This document shows, one piece after another, positions 1 through 9,888 of a stretch of DNA of 64,000 nt. The position numbers and the translations under genes are program-made. The number at the start of each line of letters is the position of its first letter. The stretch's first letter is position 1. The stretch is taken from positions 744,001 to 808,000 of the forward strand of contig CAWKKW010000002.1 of NCBI GenBank assembly GCA_963850345.1. The letters run 5' to 3'. Below the pieces are notes generated by a model. The model was not told the DNA's origin. It saw only the letters and a list, made by a program, of their open reading frames with translations, and made no database searches. Origin of the DNA: CAWKKW01 sp963850345. GTDB taxonomy: Bacteria; Acidobacteriota; Terriglobia; Terriglobales; Acidobacteriaceae.

Positions 1-2105
1 GTTGGATCATAGGAGATCCGGAAGCCGCCGCGAATTACAGTGTTTTGCTTTCCTGGCGTCCAGGCAAATCCCACGATCGGGCTCACGTTGTGGTAGACGA
101 TTGGCAATGACGGCACAGTGCGGAACTGGATCGGGAGTGCCGAGTTCCAGATTGCTGTCTGCGGGTTCTGCTCGCGCTTGACCGTGGAGGCGTGAAGCCC
201 ATTGATCGGCTGGCTCTGAATCTCCCAGCGAATACCGAGACTCAAAGTAAAGTTCGGCAGGGCCTTGTAGTCGTCCTGAAGATAGAGCGCGCCTTGATTG
301 TAAGTAAGGTCATAGACCGGATTCCCTTCCGTGTAGTTGGTCACAGAGGGATTGTTGTTGATGAAGTCCTGGAAGCTTCCAAACGCTAACTGGCCATTCA
401 CAAAGGGAATGCCGACATCCGTCTCAGGAAAGTGCGCATACTGGCCGCCAAACTTGAGGAAGTGCCGGCCGGCCTGATACGACGCATTGTCTTGAAACTG
501 CTGGCTTCGCACCGTTCTTCCCTGTGGCCAGAAGCCATTGTTTTCGCCGATGGGCGTTGATTGACCGTCGTTAAAGTTATAACGTTGCGGGCAGCCGGTC
601 AGAGGATCTGACGAGTTGCAGTTAGGAAAGCCACCACCCTCGAAGAAACTCGAGGACTGTGCCCAGCTATAACGTGTTTGATTGAAAAAACGGGCGCTGA
701 ATGTGTGAGTCCAGTCGGCACTCACGTAGTGCGTGCGCCCCGGAACATTCACAAAACCACCCGTCACGGCCTCCACAGGTCCAAAGAAATTCAAATCGGA
801 AGAATCTGTCCTCTGATAAATGTACCTACCAAAGATACGATCCTTGCCTGTCAATTGATTATCGATGCGTGCCATGTATTCGTAGTCATTCGCCGGCGAA
901 GACAAGGCGCGGCTGGCCGGAGCAAACTCGATCGGAACTCCATTGATCAGTTGCGTCACGGGGGTTCCAAACGTAAGTGGTCCGCCTTTCACTTGCAAGG
1001 GACCAATTGCAGTCAATGCGGCAACTGCTGGATTGCCCGGGAATGCCTGCTGCAGTTGCTTCAGTCCATTTGGAGTGGGCGTTACAAATGGCGCCGAGGA
1101 CTGGTTAACCCCGCCAGTCCGGGTGTGTTCAAGATTGGCAGAGCCGAAAAACCAGAGCCGGTCGTGCAAGATGGGACCGCCTACCGCGCCTCCCCACCGA
1201 TTATCGACAAATCGGGGAACCACCGGCGGCGTGCATCCTGTGGAGGCCTTTTGCCCGCCCGTGCACACGTTCGGAACCAGCAGCGGATTCTTGTCCTGGT
1301 TGGCGAGCGAGTCGGCCCAGCTGCCGTTATAGAACTCGTAGGCTGCTCCGTGCAGATCATTGGTACCGGCCTTGGTTATGTAGTTCACGATCGATCCGCT
1401 ATTTCGGCCGTACTCCGCGCTGTCATTGGTGATGATCTGAACTTCAGCCAGGGCATCCTGGTTTCCGAAGAAGAGGCTCGGTCCACCGATGTTGGTGTCG
1501 TTGTTATCCTGCCCATCCAGTTGAAAGTTGTTATTCCGGTCCCGTAAGCCGTTGGTTGAGAACTCTGCTCCGTTGCTATTGGTGAATACGTTTCCGCCCG
1601 ACGGCGCTACCCCGGGCGTGAGCAACGCCACGATGTCGAAGCCGTTGCCGATCGGCAGATTCGTCACCGATTTGGTGTCGAATATCTGGGTTATCTGTAC
1701 GGGCTCAGTCTGCAACAGTGCGGTTGCTCCCTCCACCGTAACGGTCTCTGAAGAACCGATCGTCAACACCTGCGTGCCAATCGGACTCTGAGTGCCGGCG
1801 TTGACTGTCACATCGGTGATCTTTCGACTCGAGAACCCCGACGCGTCAATGGTGACGGTATAACTCCCGATCGGGAGCGTTCGAAGTTCGAAGTCACCGC
1901 TCGTGGTCGTCGCCGTCTGGAAACTGGAATTTGTGCCATGCTGAACGACTTTGACACTGGCACCAGGAACCACCGCTCCGCTCGAATCCTGCACCGTGCC
2001 TACGATCGAGCCAGTCACAATTCCCTGGGCGTTTGCAATGCAATGGCAGACACAAACAGTGATTGCGACAATGAAGAGAACTCCAGCCAACCGACGAATT
2101 CCCAT
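1..2105 (-). CDS. Oar-like TonB-dependent receptor, C-terminus outside window
   Basis: The reverse strand is open from an ATG at 2105 to the window edge, about 701 codons, and the rest of the gene lies outside. The start has a strong GGGAGG ribosome site 4-5 bases upstream and opens a signal peptide (MGIRRLAGVLFIVAITVCVC). Next comes a carboxypeptidase-regulatory domain with its typical start (GSIVGTVQDSSGAVVPGASV, about residues 35-54), a plug-like region (LPIGNGF, FSTNGLRDRNNNFQLDG, EYGRNSGSIVNYITKAGTN) and then beta-barrel sequence. Such receptors import large ligands, often glycans or peptides, across the outer membrane with TonB energy. Families of this size (usually 1000-1200 residues) are expanded in Acidobacteriota. 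The substrate cannot be read from sequence. Confidence 0.9.
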   Translation of the reverse strand, partial: MGIRRLAGVLFIVAITVCVCHCIANAQGIVTGSIVGTVQDSSGAVVPGASVKVVQHGTNSSFQTATTTSGDFELRTLPIGSYTVTIDASGFSSRKITDVTVNAGTQSPIGTQVLTIGSSETVTVEGATALLQTEPVQITQIFDTKSVTNLPIGNGFDIVALLTPGVAPSGGNVFTNSNGAEFSTNGLRDRNNNFQLDGQDNNDTNIGGPSLFFGNQDALAEVQIITNDSAEYGRNSGSIVNYITKAGTNDLHGAAYEFYNGSWADSLANQDKNPLLVPNVCTGGQKASTGCTPPVVPRFVDNRWGGAVGGPILHDRLWFFGSANLEHTRTGGVNQSSAPFVTPTPNGLKQLQQAFPGNPAVAALTAIGPLQVKGGPLTFGTPVTQLINGVPIEFAPASRALSSPANDYEYMARIDNQLTGKDRIFGRYIYQRTDSSDLNFFGPVEAVTGGFVNVPGRTHYVSADWTHTFSARFFNQTRYSWAQSSSFFEGGGFPNCNSSDPLTGCPQRYNFNDGQSTPIGENNGFWPQGRTVRSQQFQDNASYQAGRHFLKFGGQYAHFPETDVGIPFVNGQLAFGSFQDFINNNPSVTNYTEGNPVYDLTYNQGALYLQDDYKALPNFTLSLGIRWEIQSQPINGLHASTVKREQNPQTAIWNSALPIQFRTVPSLPIVYHNVSPIVGFAWTPGKQNTVIRGGFRISYDP

Positions 2106-2696
2106 GTAGCCTCCCGACACGCACTCTCATCGAACCGAGTGCATGCCTCAGTCCGAAGTACATCGGAGGCCAGAGTTTGTGACGGAAGGACAGCAGCATG
2201 GGATCAAGCGTGGCTTTTATGTTTCGGTCGGGTTACAGCTCTACGTTCTACCTCTGATCGATCTTCCGTTCTGTACCAATGTCCATAGCTCGAGCCCAGA
2301 CACTACGGGGAACAGGAAGACAGGACAATGTGTGCAGAAGTGGTGACGAAAGGCACGAGTTTCGAGGCGGATGTCATCTATGACACAGCGGGCGCCTGAG
2401 TGTGTCGAAATGCTGCTATGAATAGCTGGAGGGGCCGACACTTGGAGACGGCGCGCGACGAAGTTTCCCGGCCTTTCATCCGTCCGCCAAGCCGACCGAC
2501 GGTGCAATTGTGACGAAGCGCCTTTCTTTCGCGATGAATGGCGCTCGAAGAGTGTCGATCCGCGTACACGCCGCAAAACAGACGCGATGTCCTCCGCCGG
2601 TCTGAAGTATTCTGATTAGCACGCTGATTAGCGAGGCGTCGTGGGTCTGTGCCCTGCCACGCACTGAAAAAACGAGGACTGAATCTTAACCGCAGA
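2106..2696. other. Divergent intergenic region
   Basis: Gap between the leftward receptor gene and the rightward LytS-type kinase gene. It must carry both promoters. I see no convincing gene, RNA or repeat in it. Confidence 0.4.
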
Positions 2697-3872
2697 ATGG
2701 GAGATCACCTGAGCAAACCGCGACAAACCTTGATGAGCGACCAGCCCGCGTTCATGCGCCCGGTGATCTTTCTGGGAACCTGGATCGGACTTGGAGCACT
2801 CTTTGCCCTGCAGGAATATGTGGGAGCACGCTCATGGAACTACCACGTTCGCTTTACGCTCCTCTTACTCGCCTGGGAGGTTCACCTCATCCTATGGGGT
2901 CTCATTTGCCAGGTTCTGTGGTGGCGATACCGCGGGGCCATTCAGGCAGCAAATCTCACATCCATTCTCACTCGCTTCTTGCCTGCAAGCATCGTGATCA
3001 GCGTTCTTGAAGAAGTAGCCTTTGTTTCCTGTTTTCCCAATCTTCCTCTGAGCCACTCGACCTGGACGTATATTCAGCGGCTCAAGTACTATCTCGACTC
3101 TGAAATCGTCAACAACCTGGTTATTTTCTGGGTCGTCTTCCTTCTCTTCCGTGGTGTGGGTTACTACCAGAAGTTCCGAGAGAAGGAGAACACCGAGATG
3201 CGTCTCGAAGGGGAGCTGACCAAGGCCCGCTTGCGCGCACTTAGAATGCAGCTTCATCCCCACTTCCTCTTCAATACCATGAACAGTATTTCTTCTCTCA
3301 TGCGGATCGATGTCGAAGCTGCCGATCGAATGTTGGAACAGATGTGCAGCATGCTGCGTATGACGCTGGATAGAGGCGAGGCGCAGTTCATCAGTTTGAA
3401 AGATGAGGTTGAATTCATTCAGCTGTATTTGGCGATCCAGAAGATCCGCTTTCGCGGCGTAGTCCATCACTACATAGCCATCGAACCCGAGGTGCTCGAC
3501 GCCATGGTGCCCACTCTCATCCTGCAGTCATTGGTTGAGAACGCTTATGTTCACGGTGTGGCCAAGACGGTCGGCGAGGCGTTCCTCGGCATCGAAGCCC
3601 AGAAACATGAGGGCAAGTTAAGGATATGCATCCGTAACTCGGGACAGGGCCTGAGTACTACCGGGCATTACGCGGACGGACGGGATCGCCTCGGCGTAGC
3701 TAATGTGAAGACACGGTTGGAATTACAGTACGGGACGAACCAGCAGTTTGCTTTGGCCGACTTCCCAGACGGCGAGGTGCATGCCACCTTGCTACTTCCT
3801 CTGGAGTTTCCAGTACGGCCGATGGGAGCCTTCGAAGACTATGCAGATCACTATCAAAGCAATCATCGCTGA
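2697..3872 (+). CDS. LytS-type sensor histidine kinase (His_kinase family)
   Basis: Membrane sensor kinase partner of the LytTR regulator that follows. Several hydrophobic segments fill the first about 160 residues (for example VIFLGTWIGLGALFAL and LVIFWVVFLLF). A short coiled linker leads to the His_kinase box, RMQLHPHFLFNTMNSISSL, with the likely phospho-acceptor His near residue 187. A HATPase domain follows (LVENAYVHGV; NSGQGL; DRLGVANVKTRLELQYG). The start is uncertain: an in-frame GTG at 2649 and an ATG at 2733 also exist, and none has a strong ribosome site. The 3' end overlaps the next gene by 32 bases, which indicates translational coupling. The signal sensed is unknown. Confidence 0.85.
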   Translation: MGDHLSKPRQTLMSDQPAFMRPVIFLGTWIGLGALFALQEYVGARSWNYHVRFTLLLLAWEVHLILWGLICQVLWWRYRGAIQAANLTSILTRFLPASIVISVLEEVAFVSCFPNLPLSHSTWTYIQRLKYYLDSEIVNNLVIFWVVFLLFRGVGYYQKFREKENTEMRLEGELTKARLRALRMQLHPHFLFNTMNSISSLMRIDVEAADRMLEQMCSMLRMTLDRGEAQFISLKDEVEFIQLYLAIQKIRFRGVVHHYIAIEPEVLDAMVPTLILQSLVENAYVHGVAKTVGEAFLGIEAQKHEGKLRICIRNSGQGLSTTGHYADGRDRLGVANVKTRLELQYGTNQQFALADFPDGEVHATLLLPLEFPVRPMGAFEDYADHYQSNHR

Positions 3873-4602
3873 TGATGAAGAGCTGGCCCGGCGTAAATTG
3901 CGCCAATTGCTTGAGGACGAGACTGGCATCCAGATCCTGGGCGAGAGTGCCACTGGTCCCGAGACCGTGGATCTGGCCCAGACGGCCAAGCCGGACCTGG
4001 TCTTCCTCGACATACAGATGCCAGGTATGGACGGTTTCGAGATCGTGTCGAACCTGGCACTTGGGGATGTAACTCCGCCGCCTCGCATCATCTTCACCAC
4101 TGCCTACGATCAGTACGCTCTGAGGGCATTTGAAATTGATGCGATCGATTACCTGCTCAAGCCGTTCACCCGCGCGCGCCTGGGCCAGGCGATCCAGCGG
4201 GCCAAAGAGCAGATCTACGCTTCGAATGAGCTTGCCGAGAAATCGACCCAGAGCACGGCCGAAAAGAGTCACTTAACCAGGCTGGTGTTCAAATCGAAGG
4301 GACGAATTCTGTTCCTTCCGATCACCGACATTCGCTGGATTGGAGCAGAAGAGAACTATGTTCGTATCTGCACCGAGGGCGAGTCTCACCTGCTTCGCGA
4401 GACCATGGCGAGATTTGAAAGTCGCCTCGATCCTGATTCATTCATTCGCGTGCATCGCTCAGCGATTGTCAATCTGCAATACGTTCGTGAGATCCGACGC
4501 GACAGCCACGATGGCGAATCGTTCGTCCTCATGCAGGACGGGCAGAAGATTCCGCTCAGCCGCGGTTACCGCACCCGAATCGCTCAGTTACTGGCACGCT
4601 AG
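3841..4602 (+). CDS. LytTR-family response regulator
   Basis: Two-domain regulator of 253 residues. The receiver domain has the acidic pair D11-D12, phospho-acceptor D57 in LVFLDIQMPGMDG and the conserved KPF motif. A C-terminal LytTR DNA-binding domain follows from about residue 145 (DIRWIGAEENYVRI; FIRVHRSAIVNLQYVREI; IPLSRGYRTRI). An in-frame upstream extension to 3748 lies inside the kinase coding region. ATG 3841 gives the canonical receiver start, so I chose it. The overlap with the kinase gene marks a cognate pair. LytTR proteins bind paired direct repeats; the targets here are unknown. Confidence 0.92.
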   Translation: MQITIKAIIADDEELARRKLRQLLEDETGIQILGESATGPETVDLAQTAKPDLVFLDIQMPGMDGFEIVSNLALGDVTPPPRIIFTTAYDQYALRAFEIDAIDYLLKPFTRARLGQAIQRAKEQIYASNELAEKSTQSTAEKSHLTRLVFKSKGRILFLPITDIRWIGAEENYVRICTEGESHLLRETMARFESRLDPDSFIRVHRSAIVNLQYVREIRRDSHDGESFVLMQDGQKIPLSRGYRTRIAQLLAR

Positions 4603-4614
4603 CCGCAACAGAGA

Positions 4615-4670
4615 TCGCGATAGAGTTTCAGGCTCGGTATTGAAGGGCGCCGAGGTGAACTCTATCGCGA
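4615..4670. terminator. 13-bp-arm hairpin between convergent genes
   Basis: Perfect inverted repeat: TCGCGATAGAGTT at 4615-4627 and AACTCTATCGCGA at 4658-4670. A nested 5-bp stem (CTCGG 4633-4637, CCGAG 4650-4654) lies inside. It sits between the stop codons of the convergent LytTR and Sel1 genes. There is no T-tract, so it is a bidirectional transcript-end structure or a dispersed repeat rather than a textbook intrinsic terminator. Confidence 0.6.
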
Positions 4671-4698
4671 CTGTGTGCGTTCCGTTGTATGCGAAGCT

Positions 4699-5829
4699 TC
4701 AGTTGGAGACGGTTGAGGATGATGAAGCAGGGGTGTCCAAATAGACTTCTGACATGGGGAAGAACGGCTGCCCGGATCGATCGGCAAACAAGAAGATATC
4801 CTTGTGATCGTGCTGCGCCATCCAGGTGTCCACAGCGCTATCGGCTTCCGCCCGTTGAGTCTCAGACAAGAAGGCGCGCATCTTCTTCGTGTCCGACGCG
4901 AGCAGCTTCGTTGCTTCTTCCTTCCCCTGCCGGGCAGCGATGGAATACCAGCGGTACGCTGCCGCCTTATCCTGTGGCACCTGTTTGCCATCTCTGGCAA
5001 GCACTCCAAGAATCACCGATGACTTCCAGGAACCCGCGGAAGCACTACGCTCAAGCCAGTTCACGGCTTCCTGCTGCTTCTGCGGCAGTTCAGGATGGTT
5101 GACCAGCAGCAGCCCCAGTGAATGCATGGCGGGAACATAGCCCTGATCTGCCGAACGACGAAAGTAAGTAGCAGCGAGAGAGTTATCGTGCACGTGAGTC
5201 GGTTCGTAAGAGTACAAGGTGCCCATTGCATACTCGCCGCCGGGATCATGATGCCGAGCGGCCTTATCGAACCACTTCTCCGCCGCGGCCAGGTCCCTTT
5301 CCGTCCCCATGCCCAACACATAAAGCAGACCGAGAGTGTGTTCCGCGCGGCCGTTTCCCTTCTTAGCCAGAGTACTGACGAGCTCCAGGCCAATGCGAGG
5401 ATCCTTGGGAACTCCGACGCCCTCAAAATACAGTGTCGCCAAATTCAACTTGGCCGTGGGATATCCGGATGACGCGGCTCGTTCATACCAGCGTGCCGCT
5501 TGCACCGGGTCTGCCGGTACTCCAATACCGAATCGATAGAAATAACCTAACTGCACCTGGGCCTCAGGATTTCCTTGGTCGGCCGCTTTCTTGTACCAAT
5601 AGGCCGACTGCACATAATCACGCGCCACTCCTCTGCCCGCATAGTAATCTCCCGCGAGTTGAAGTTCGTCTTTGAGGTGGCCTTGTGCCGCTTGTGTTGT
5701 CACCTTCTCTATGCGCATAGGCTCGACTAGCGAGTTATCAATGGACTGTTCGCCCCAGCTCGCGACAGCATACCCAAGGACGAGCAGAGCTGCCGCGCCA
5801 CATAATCTCCTTCGTTGTCCCCGCATCAT
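4699..5829 (-). CDS. Exported Sel1-repeat (TPR-like) protein
   Basis: The 376-residue protein starts with a signal peptide (MMRGQRRRLCGAAALLVLGY), followed by tandem Sel1-like repeats of about 36 residues from about residue 55. Examples are LAGDYYAGRGVARDYVQSAY, VQLGYFYRFGIGVPADPVQA and LGLLYVLGMGTERDLAAAEK. These repeats form an alpha-alpha solenoid that mediates protein contacts; family members are usually adaptors without enzyme activity. A Lys/Glu-rich tail follows the repeats. Two ATGs at the start make the exact first residue ambiguous. No neighbour shows an obvious partner, so the role is unknown. Confidence 0.85.
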   Translation of the reverse strand: MMRGQRRRLCGAAALLVLGYAVASWGEQSIDNSLVEPMRIEKVTTQAAQGHLKDELQLAGDYYAGRGVARDYVQSAYWYKKAADQGNPEAQVQLGYFYRFGIGVPADPVQAARWYERAASSGYPTAKLNLATLYFEGVGVPKDPRIGLELVSTLAKKGNGRAEHTLGLLYVLGMGTERDLAAAEKWFDKAARHHDPGGEYAMGTLYSYEPTHVHDNSLAATYFRRSADQGYVPAMHSLGLLLVNHPELPQKQQEAVNWLERSASAGSWKSSVILGVLARDGKQVPQDKAAAYRWYSIAARQGKEEATKLLASDTKKMRAFLSETQRAEADSAVDTWMAQHDHKDIFLFADRSGQPFFPMSEVYLDTPASSSSTVSN

Positions 5830-6305
5830 GAACCCCCGCCTGTGATCTCACGTGCTCGTGCAGACCATGATCACTCGGGTGAATGTCGGCTCAGGCATGG
5901 TTGGTCCCATGCTGGCGAGGTTTTCTCAACGCATCTCGATCTCCTGACCCTGAAAGTTACAGTTCGTCACAAATACAGGTATTTTCGCCCACACCTTGCA
6001 GGGGGTGTACGCCACTTCAACTGTTGTTGGGAAGCGCAGAGTGACGGGTCGCTCAGACGAGTAGCGTTCAAGGGGTGGAGCGTTTGCCGTTGCAACGCAA
6101 AAGCCTTCCGTGGGTCTCCGCTCACCGTGCAGTGACAGGACCGCTGCGGCCAATCCAGGGGAAGCCATGATTCAAGGTTGCTCGGTGGGAGCCGCAGAAG
6201 AGCGGCTCCGCACATCGCGCACACCAATTTGGCTCACCGGAGACCAGAGACACGAGCATAGTCGGTCAGCGTTCCGCGACCGGCTCGAGCTAAGACTAAC
6301 TTCGA
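5830..6305. other. Intergenic region, nothing recognised
   Basis: Gap between two leftward genes. It should hold the promoter of the Sel1 protein. No gene, RNA or clear repeat was seen. Confidence 0.35.
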
Positions 6306-6950
6306 CTAAATGTGCTTCAGTACTTTTCCGCTGCTGGCATCTACAAATGCGGTGTAGCCGGACTGCTTGTTGCCCCAGACGAGAAACCAGACTGGCCGTT
6401 GCAACTTGTAGGTATTGTCGACCTCTAAAGCGGAGATTGCCTTGCCCGGATTTTTCTTCAGCCAGTCCGCCGCCGCGTCTGCTGCAGCCTTGTACGCGAC
6501 ATCGGAATCTACTTCAAACAAAGAAAGGTCCAGCGGCATAGTATCTCGCGTTGCGCCGGCCCACGGCATCTTCAGGCCAGCCGACACGCCCTTGTGGATC
6601 GCGGGCGGTAGTGACGCGATCGAGTAAGAGTAAGCCCTGTACTGGTGAAGACTCGGCGACGCGAACAGCGCCTCCCACATGGCGGCCTTGCCTGCTTCAT
6701 TCTTGAAGTTCGGTACTTCCTTTGCCGTCACTCGAAGCACCACCACGTCCGGAGCCCAGCTACGAGCCGCCGTGTACATGGGCCAGAACGCCGTCTTTGC
6801 AGCCACGACCTCCGGAGCACCCACGGGTTCAGATACCACTTTCGGTACGTTGCTCATTGAAGGCTTTGGACCGGTTTGGGCGCAGCCCGCGAGCAGCAGT
6901 GTCACCAGCGACGCTACAGCTGCCGCATAGGTTTTGAGCGAAGTGCTCAT
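6306..6950 (-). CDS. Putative lipoprotein with PepSY-like C-terminal stretch
   Basis: The 214-residue protein starts with a lipoprotein signal whose lipobox is LLLAGC (Cys near residue 23), so it is probably anchored to a membrane. A central part (VVVLRVTAKEVPNFKNEAGK) resembles no family I can name. The C-terminal part (KAISALEVDNTYKLQRPVW, then YTAFVDASSGKVL) looks like the strand-turn-strand end of PepSY-type domains. That assignment is tentative. The gene stands alone and no function can be claimed. Confidence 0.7.
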   Translation of the reverse strand: MSTSLKTYAAAVASLVTLLLAGCAQTGPKPSMSNVPKVVSEPVGAPEVVAAKTAFWPMYTAARSWAPDVVVLRVTAKEVPNFKNEAGKAAMWEALFASPSLHQYRAYSYSIASLPPAIHKGVSAGLKMPWAGATRDTMPLDLSLFEVDSDVAYKAAADAAADWLKKNPGKAISALEVDNTYKLQRPVWFLVWGNKQSGYTAFVDASSGKVLKHI

Positions 6951-7448
6951 AAGAGTCCTCCAGTTACCGCGATGTAACTAGGGTCCGCTTATGTTTGATC
7001 TTAGGCTGTGATCGCAATCACCTCTATTCGTCGGCAACCACCTGCGGAGCACCCATAATTGCCCTTTTAACCTCCTGAACCTTGATCCATTTTCTGCGTG
7101 CGGGTTCACTGCCCGGCGGAACTTGCGGGGCGCGCGCAGTCCGTCACTCCCTTTAAGTGTGCCCTCGGAAACACCTGGCCCTGTTGAATCTGTTCAATGG
7201 GCTGAATTGCAGTTGCCAGCCGATTCGCAGTCTTGTTCTTCTTAGCTCGCTTCTGTAACAGACAACTCTGCGCCAAAGAGGACCCGTCCGTAGTGCGAGC
7301 TCACGTGGCAGCTTCAAATCTGCCGGCATCCCGCATGCGATTTTCCGAATGCATTGATCTGCCACGCTTCATCGGCGGAAGACAGAGGCTCACCTGAAAG
7401 GGGTGTCCTTACCCCTGTCCGCGGAGTTGACCTAAGGAGCAGCACGCA
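6951..7448. other. Divergent intergenic region, nothing recognised
   Basis: Lies between the leftward lipoprotein gene and the rightward RhaT-like gene and should hold both promoters. No gene or structure could be supported. Confidence 0.35.
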
Positions 7449-8507
7449 ATGGCGTTGATCACCGGTTTCACTCTCACGTTGTTAGCCGGCATCACCATGG
7501 GCTTTTCCATGTGGCCCATCAAGTGGGCACGAGTATGGAAGTGGGAAAACTTCTGGTTTGTATATGCCATAGCTTCGCTCATCATCGCGCCTTCGATCCT
7601 TGCTTTTTCTCTTCTGCCGCATCTGGCAGCGGTATACGCATCGCTCACACCGCGAGAGATCCTATTGCCCTTTTGCTTTGGAATCGGCTGGGGCTTTGCC
7701 CAGCTCGGGGCAGGTGTCTGCGTCCATCGACTTGGTTTTGCCGTCTCAGGAGCTGTGCTGAATGGCGTCGGAGCGGCCGTTGGCACACTCGTCCCGCTGA
7801 TTGTTCTGCACCGCGAACTGCTCTTTGAGAAAAGCGGGATCTATCTACTGTTAGCCATGGCGTGTTCTGTTGCCGGTGTGGCACTTTGCGGCTGGGGCGG
7901 GTATCGCCGTGAGCAGTTAGCCAAGAGCCAGGGCCGCGGCGCCGGATTCTCGTCTGTCGAGAGTGCGATGGCCCAGACCGGCTCCTCGCGCAAAGAATAT
8001 ATCGCGAACCTCGCCATCGCGTTCGGCGCGGGCGTGCTGTCCGCATTGCTCAATATTGCTCTGGCTTATAGCAGCGGCATCATGGACAAGGTCCGGGCTC
8101 AGGGGGGCGCAGCGTCCTGGGCTCCCTTTGCTGTGTGGCCGATCGCGCTCGTTGGTGGATCTCTCGTGAACTTGTCGTACAGTGTCTACCTGCTCTATAA
8201 AAACCGGAGCTGGGGCAATTTCTCGATGAGACCACGCGAGGCCGGCTATCCTGTTCTCGCAGGTCTGATGTGGATGGGTGCGATCGCTCTCTACAGCAGC
8301 GCCACCACGTATCTGGGGACGCTCGGCATCTCGATCGGCTTTGCCTTATTCACGATCACCATGATCTTGAGCGGTCAATTAGCCGCGGTGGCGACAGGCG
8401 AATGGCAATTCATGGAGAGAAGCATCTACCGCTCCTTCTTCGCCGGCATCGGATTCCTCGTTCTGGCGGTGCTTACGATCGGCGCTGCTAACTACTTTCA
8501 GCCTTGA
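7449..8507 (+). CDS. RhaT-like sugar/proton symporter
   Basis: The 352-residue integral membrane protein has about ten hydrophobic segments (first at residues 5-24, last at about 328-348). Order and length fit the L-rhamnose/H+ symporter RhaT in the drug/metabolite transporter superfamily. Stretches such as TMGFSMWPIKWARVWKWEN, FGIGWGFAQLGAGVCVHRLG and GMSIG-like membrane turns support it. The start has AAGGAG nine bases upstream. RhaT would bring rhamnose into the cytoplasm with protons. No rhamnose catabolic genes are next to it, so the substrate may be another deoxy-sugar or oligosaccharide breakdown product. Confidence 0.8.
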   Translation: MALITGFTLTLLAGITMGFSMWPIKWARVWKWENFWFVYAIASLIIAPSILAFSLLPHLAAVYASLTPREILLPFCFGIGWGFAQLGAGVCVHRLGFAVSGAVLNGVGAAVGTLVPLIVLHRELLFEKSGIYLLLAMACSVAGVALCGWGGYRREQLAKSQGRGAGFSSVESAMAQTGSSRKEYIANLAIAFGAGVLSALLNIALAYSSGIMDKVRAQGGAASWAPFAVWPIALVGGSLVNLSYSVYLLYKNRSWGNFSMRPREAGYPVLAGLMWMGAIALYSSATTYLGTLGISIGFALFTITMILSGQLAAVATGEWQFMERSIYRSFFAGIGFLVLAVLTIGAANYFQP

Positions 8508-8748
8508 TGAATCGCCGGCAGTTGCACGGCGAGAGCCGAGTTGATCCACTCCTGTACACGCAACGATCCGCGTCGGCGCGACTGGCGTGACGACGGCGAA
8601 TGCTTGGTAGCAGCGTAGTCGCCGGGACATACAAGGTTTTCAAACAGTCGATTGCAACCTTGAAGCCCGCGACCACCGCTGCCAAGTATTCCATCTAGCT
8701 GTGGTCGCTGACCTCTCGCGCGTTGTTTCGCCCGAATGACGAGGCAAA

Positions 8749-9888
8749 TTATTCCCGCTTAGCCTCATCCGCATCTTCCGCCAGGTCACGCATCAGGCTG
8801 AAGAACGCTGGGGATTGACCGATGAAGAGCCCCATCGCTGAAAGGAAGTTGAGTACTCCCATCGCAATTCCTTTGGTTTCGGTGGGACGTATTACGGAGC
8901 AGCGCGGAAGCTTGCGGCTTATGAACGGGCATGGCTCGGGCATGATCAAATTCGTTTGGAAACGCGAGCCACCAAATGGTGGAGAATTCAGATCTGGGAA
9001 AGACACCTCTACGCCGGTCATTGGGTCGGTCGCAGTCAGAGGAGGCGCATTCCCTGCCTTGTCTGCCCAGGTCTGGAAGTGCATTGTCTCCGTTGGGCCG
9101 ATGCTGATCAGAATTCGTAGCACCTCCACGCTCGTGGCTCTTTGGGCCATTGCGGGATAGAGGCTATTGCCGCCTTGTTCAATGGTGGGCATGTGGAAGC
9201 CGGCGGTATTTGCAATGGCCTGCAGAAAGTTCGCATCCATGGTGTCGGCGTCGGTCCTGGGAATCGCCGGATGCTTTCCGACAGCCAAACTTGGCACCGC
9301 CTGACGAAAGACGAAGGTCGGGTCCAGGTCTGGGTTATGGTCGCTGCTGCGGTAGCGCGTCCACCAGCTCGTATCGAGCGTGAGCTCCATCAAGTTGGTC
9401 AGTCGTCGCTTTCCGCTCGATCCCGTTGCTGTACTCCCCTCGAGAGTGCGAAATTCCTCAAGACTGACTGGCTCGGCGCCTTTCCACTTCAAGTAGGCGT
9501 TGAGGAAGTCCTGGTGGGTAAACTCGTCGTCAGTATTGTCGTGTACATACTGCGCCATGTCAGCGTCGAGAACTGAAAGAGCAGCCGTAAAAGCAGGGTT
9601 CCCGGTGCCGCCTGGAACTTCTTTATTCGGAATGCCGCAAAGTTCGTTGTACTGCACCCAGAAGTCCGTCTCGAGTATCTCCGCCGCCGCTGCGAAACGA
9701 AGTAGCGCCGCATCCCCACGAGTCAGTCCGCCGTGTTCTTCATGTTCTTCGCGTCCGTCGTCTGCGAATAACGACGTGCAGTTGGTCATCAACGCGCCTG
9801 CTGTTGCTGCGCCTGCTGCAGTCAATCCGTTGGTCAAAAACGAACGGCGGTTGATTGCGGATTTCATGCTGGTCCACATCTGTTCCAT
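8749..9888 (-). CDS. Tat-exported ferritin-like domain protein
   Basis: The ATG at 9888 is chosen because GGAGG lies seven bases upstream. The resulting 379-residue protein starts with a twin-arginine signal (SAINRRSFLTNGLTAAGAA). The mature part has helices typical of the Ferritin_2 group: DAALLRFAAAAEILETDFW, then DDEFTHQDFLNAYLKWKG and a later segment RILISIGPTETMHFQTWADK. Glu and His residues in these helices could bind a di-iron centre. Proteins of this type are common in Acidobacteriota and their reaction is mostly unknown. It is monocistronic. Confidence 0.8.
   Translation of the reverse strand: MEQMWTSMKSAINRRSFLTNGLTAAGAATAGALMTNCTSLFADDGREEHEEHGGLTRGDAALLRFAAAAEILETDFWVQYNELCGIPNKEVPGGTGNPAFTAALSVLDADMAQYVHDNTDDEFTHQDFLNAYLKWKGAEPVSLEEFRTLEGSTATGSSGKRRLTNLMELTLDTSWWTRYRSSDHNPDLDPTFVFRQAVPSLAVGKHPAIPRTDADTMDANFLQAIANTAGFHMPTIEQGGNSLYPAMAQRATSVEVLRILISIGPTETMHFQTWADKAGNAPPLTATDPMTGVEVSFPDLNSPPFGGSRFQTNLIMPEPCPFISRKLPRCSVIRPTETKGIAMGVLNFLSAMGLFIGQSPAFFSLMRDLAEDADEAKRE

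Noticed and set aside
678..1547. 289-codon open frame on the plus strand
   Set aside because: It is antisense to the TonB receptor gene, which has a clear domain pattern on the minus strand. The plus frame shows no family features.
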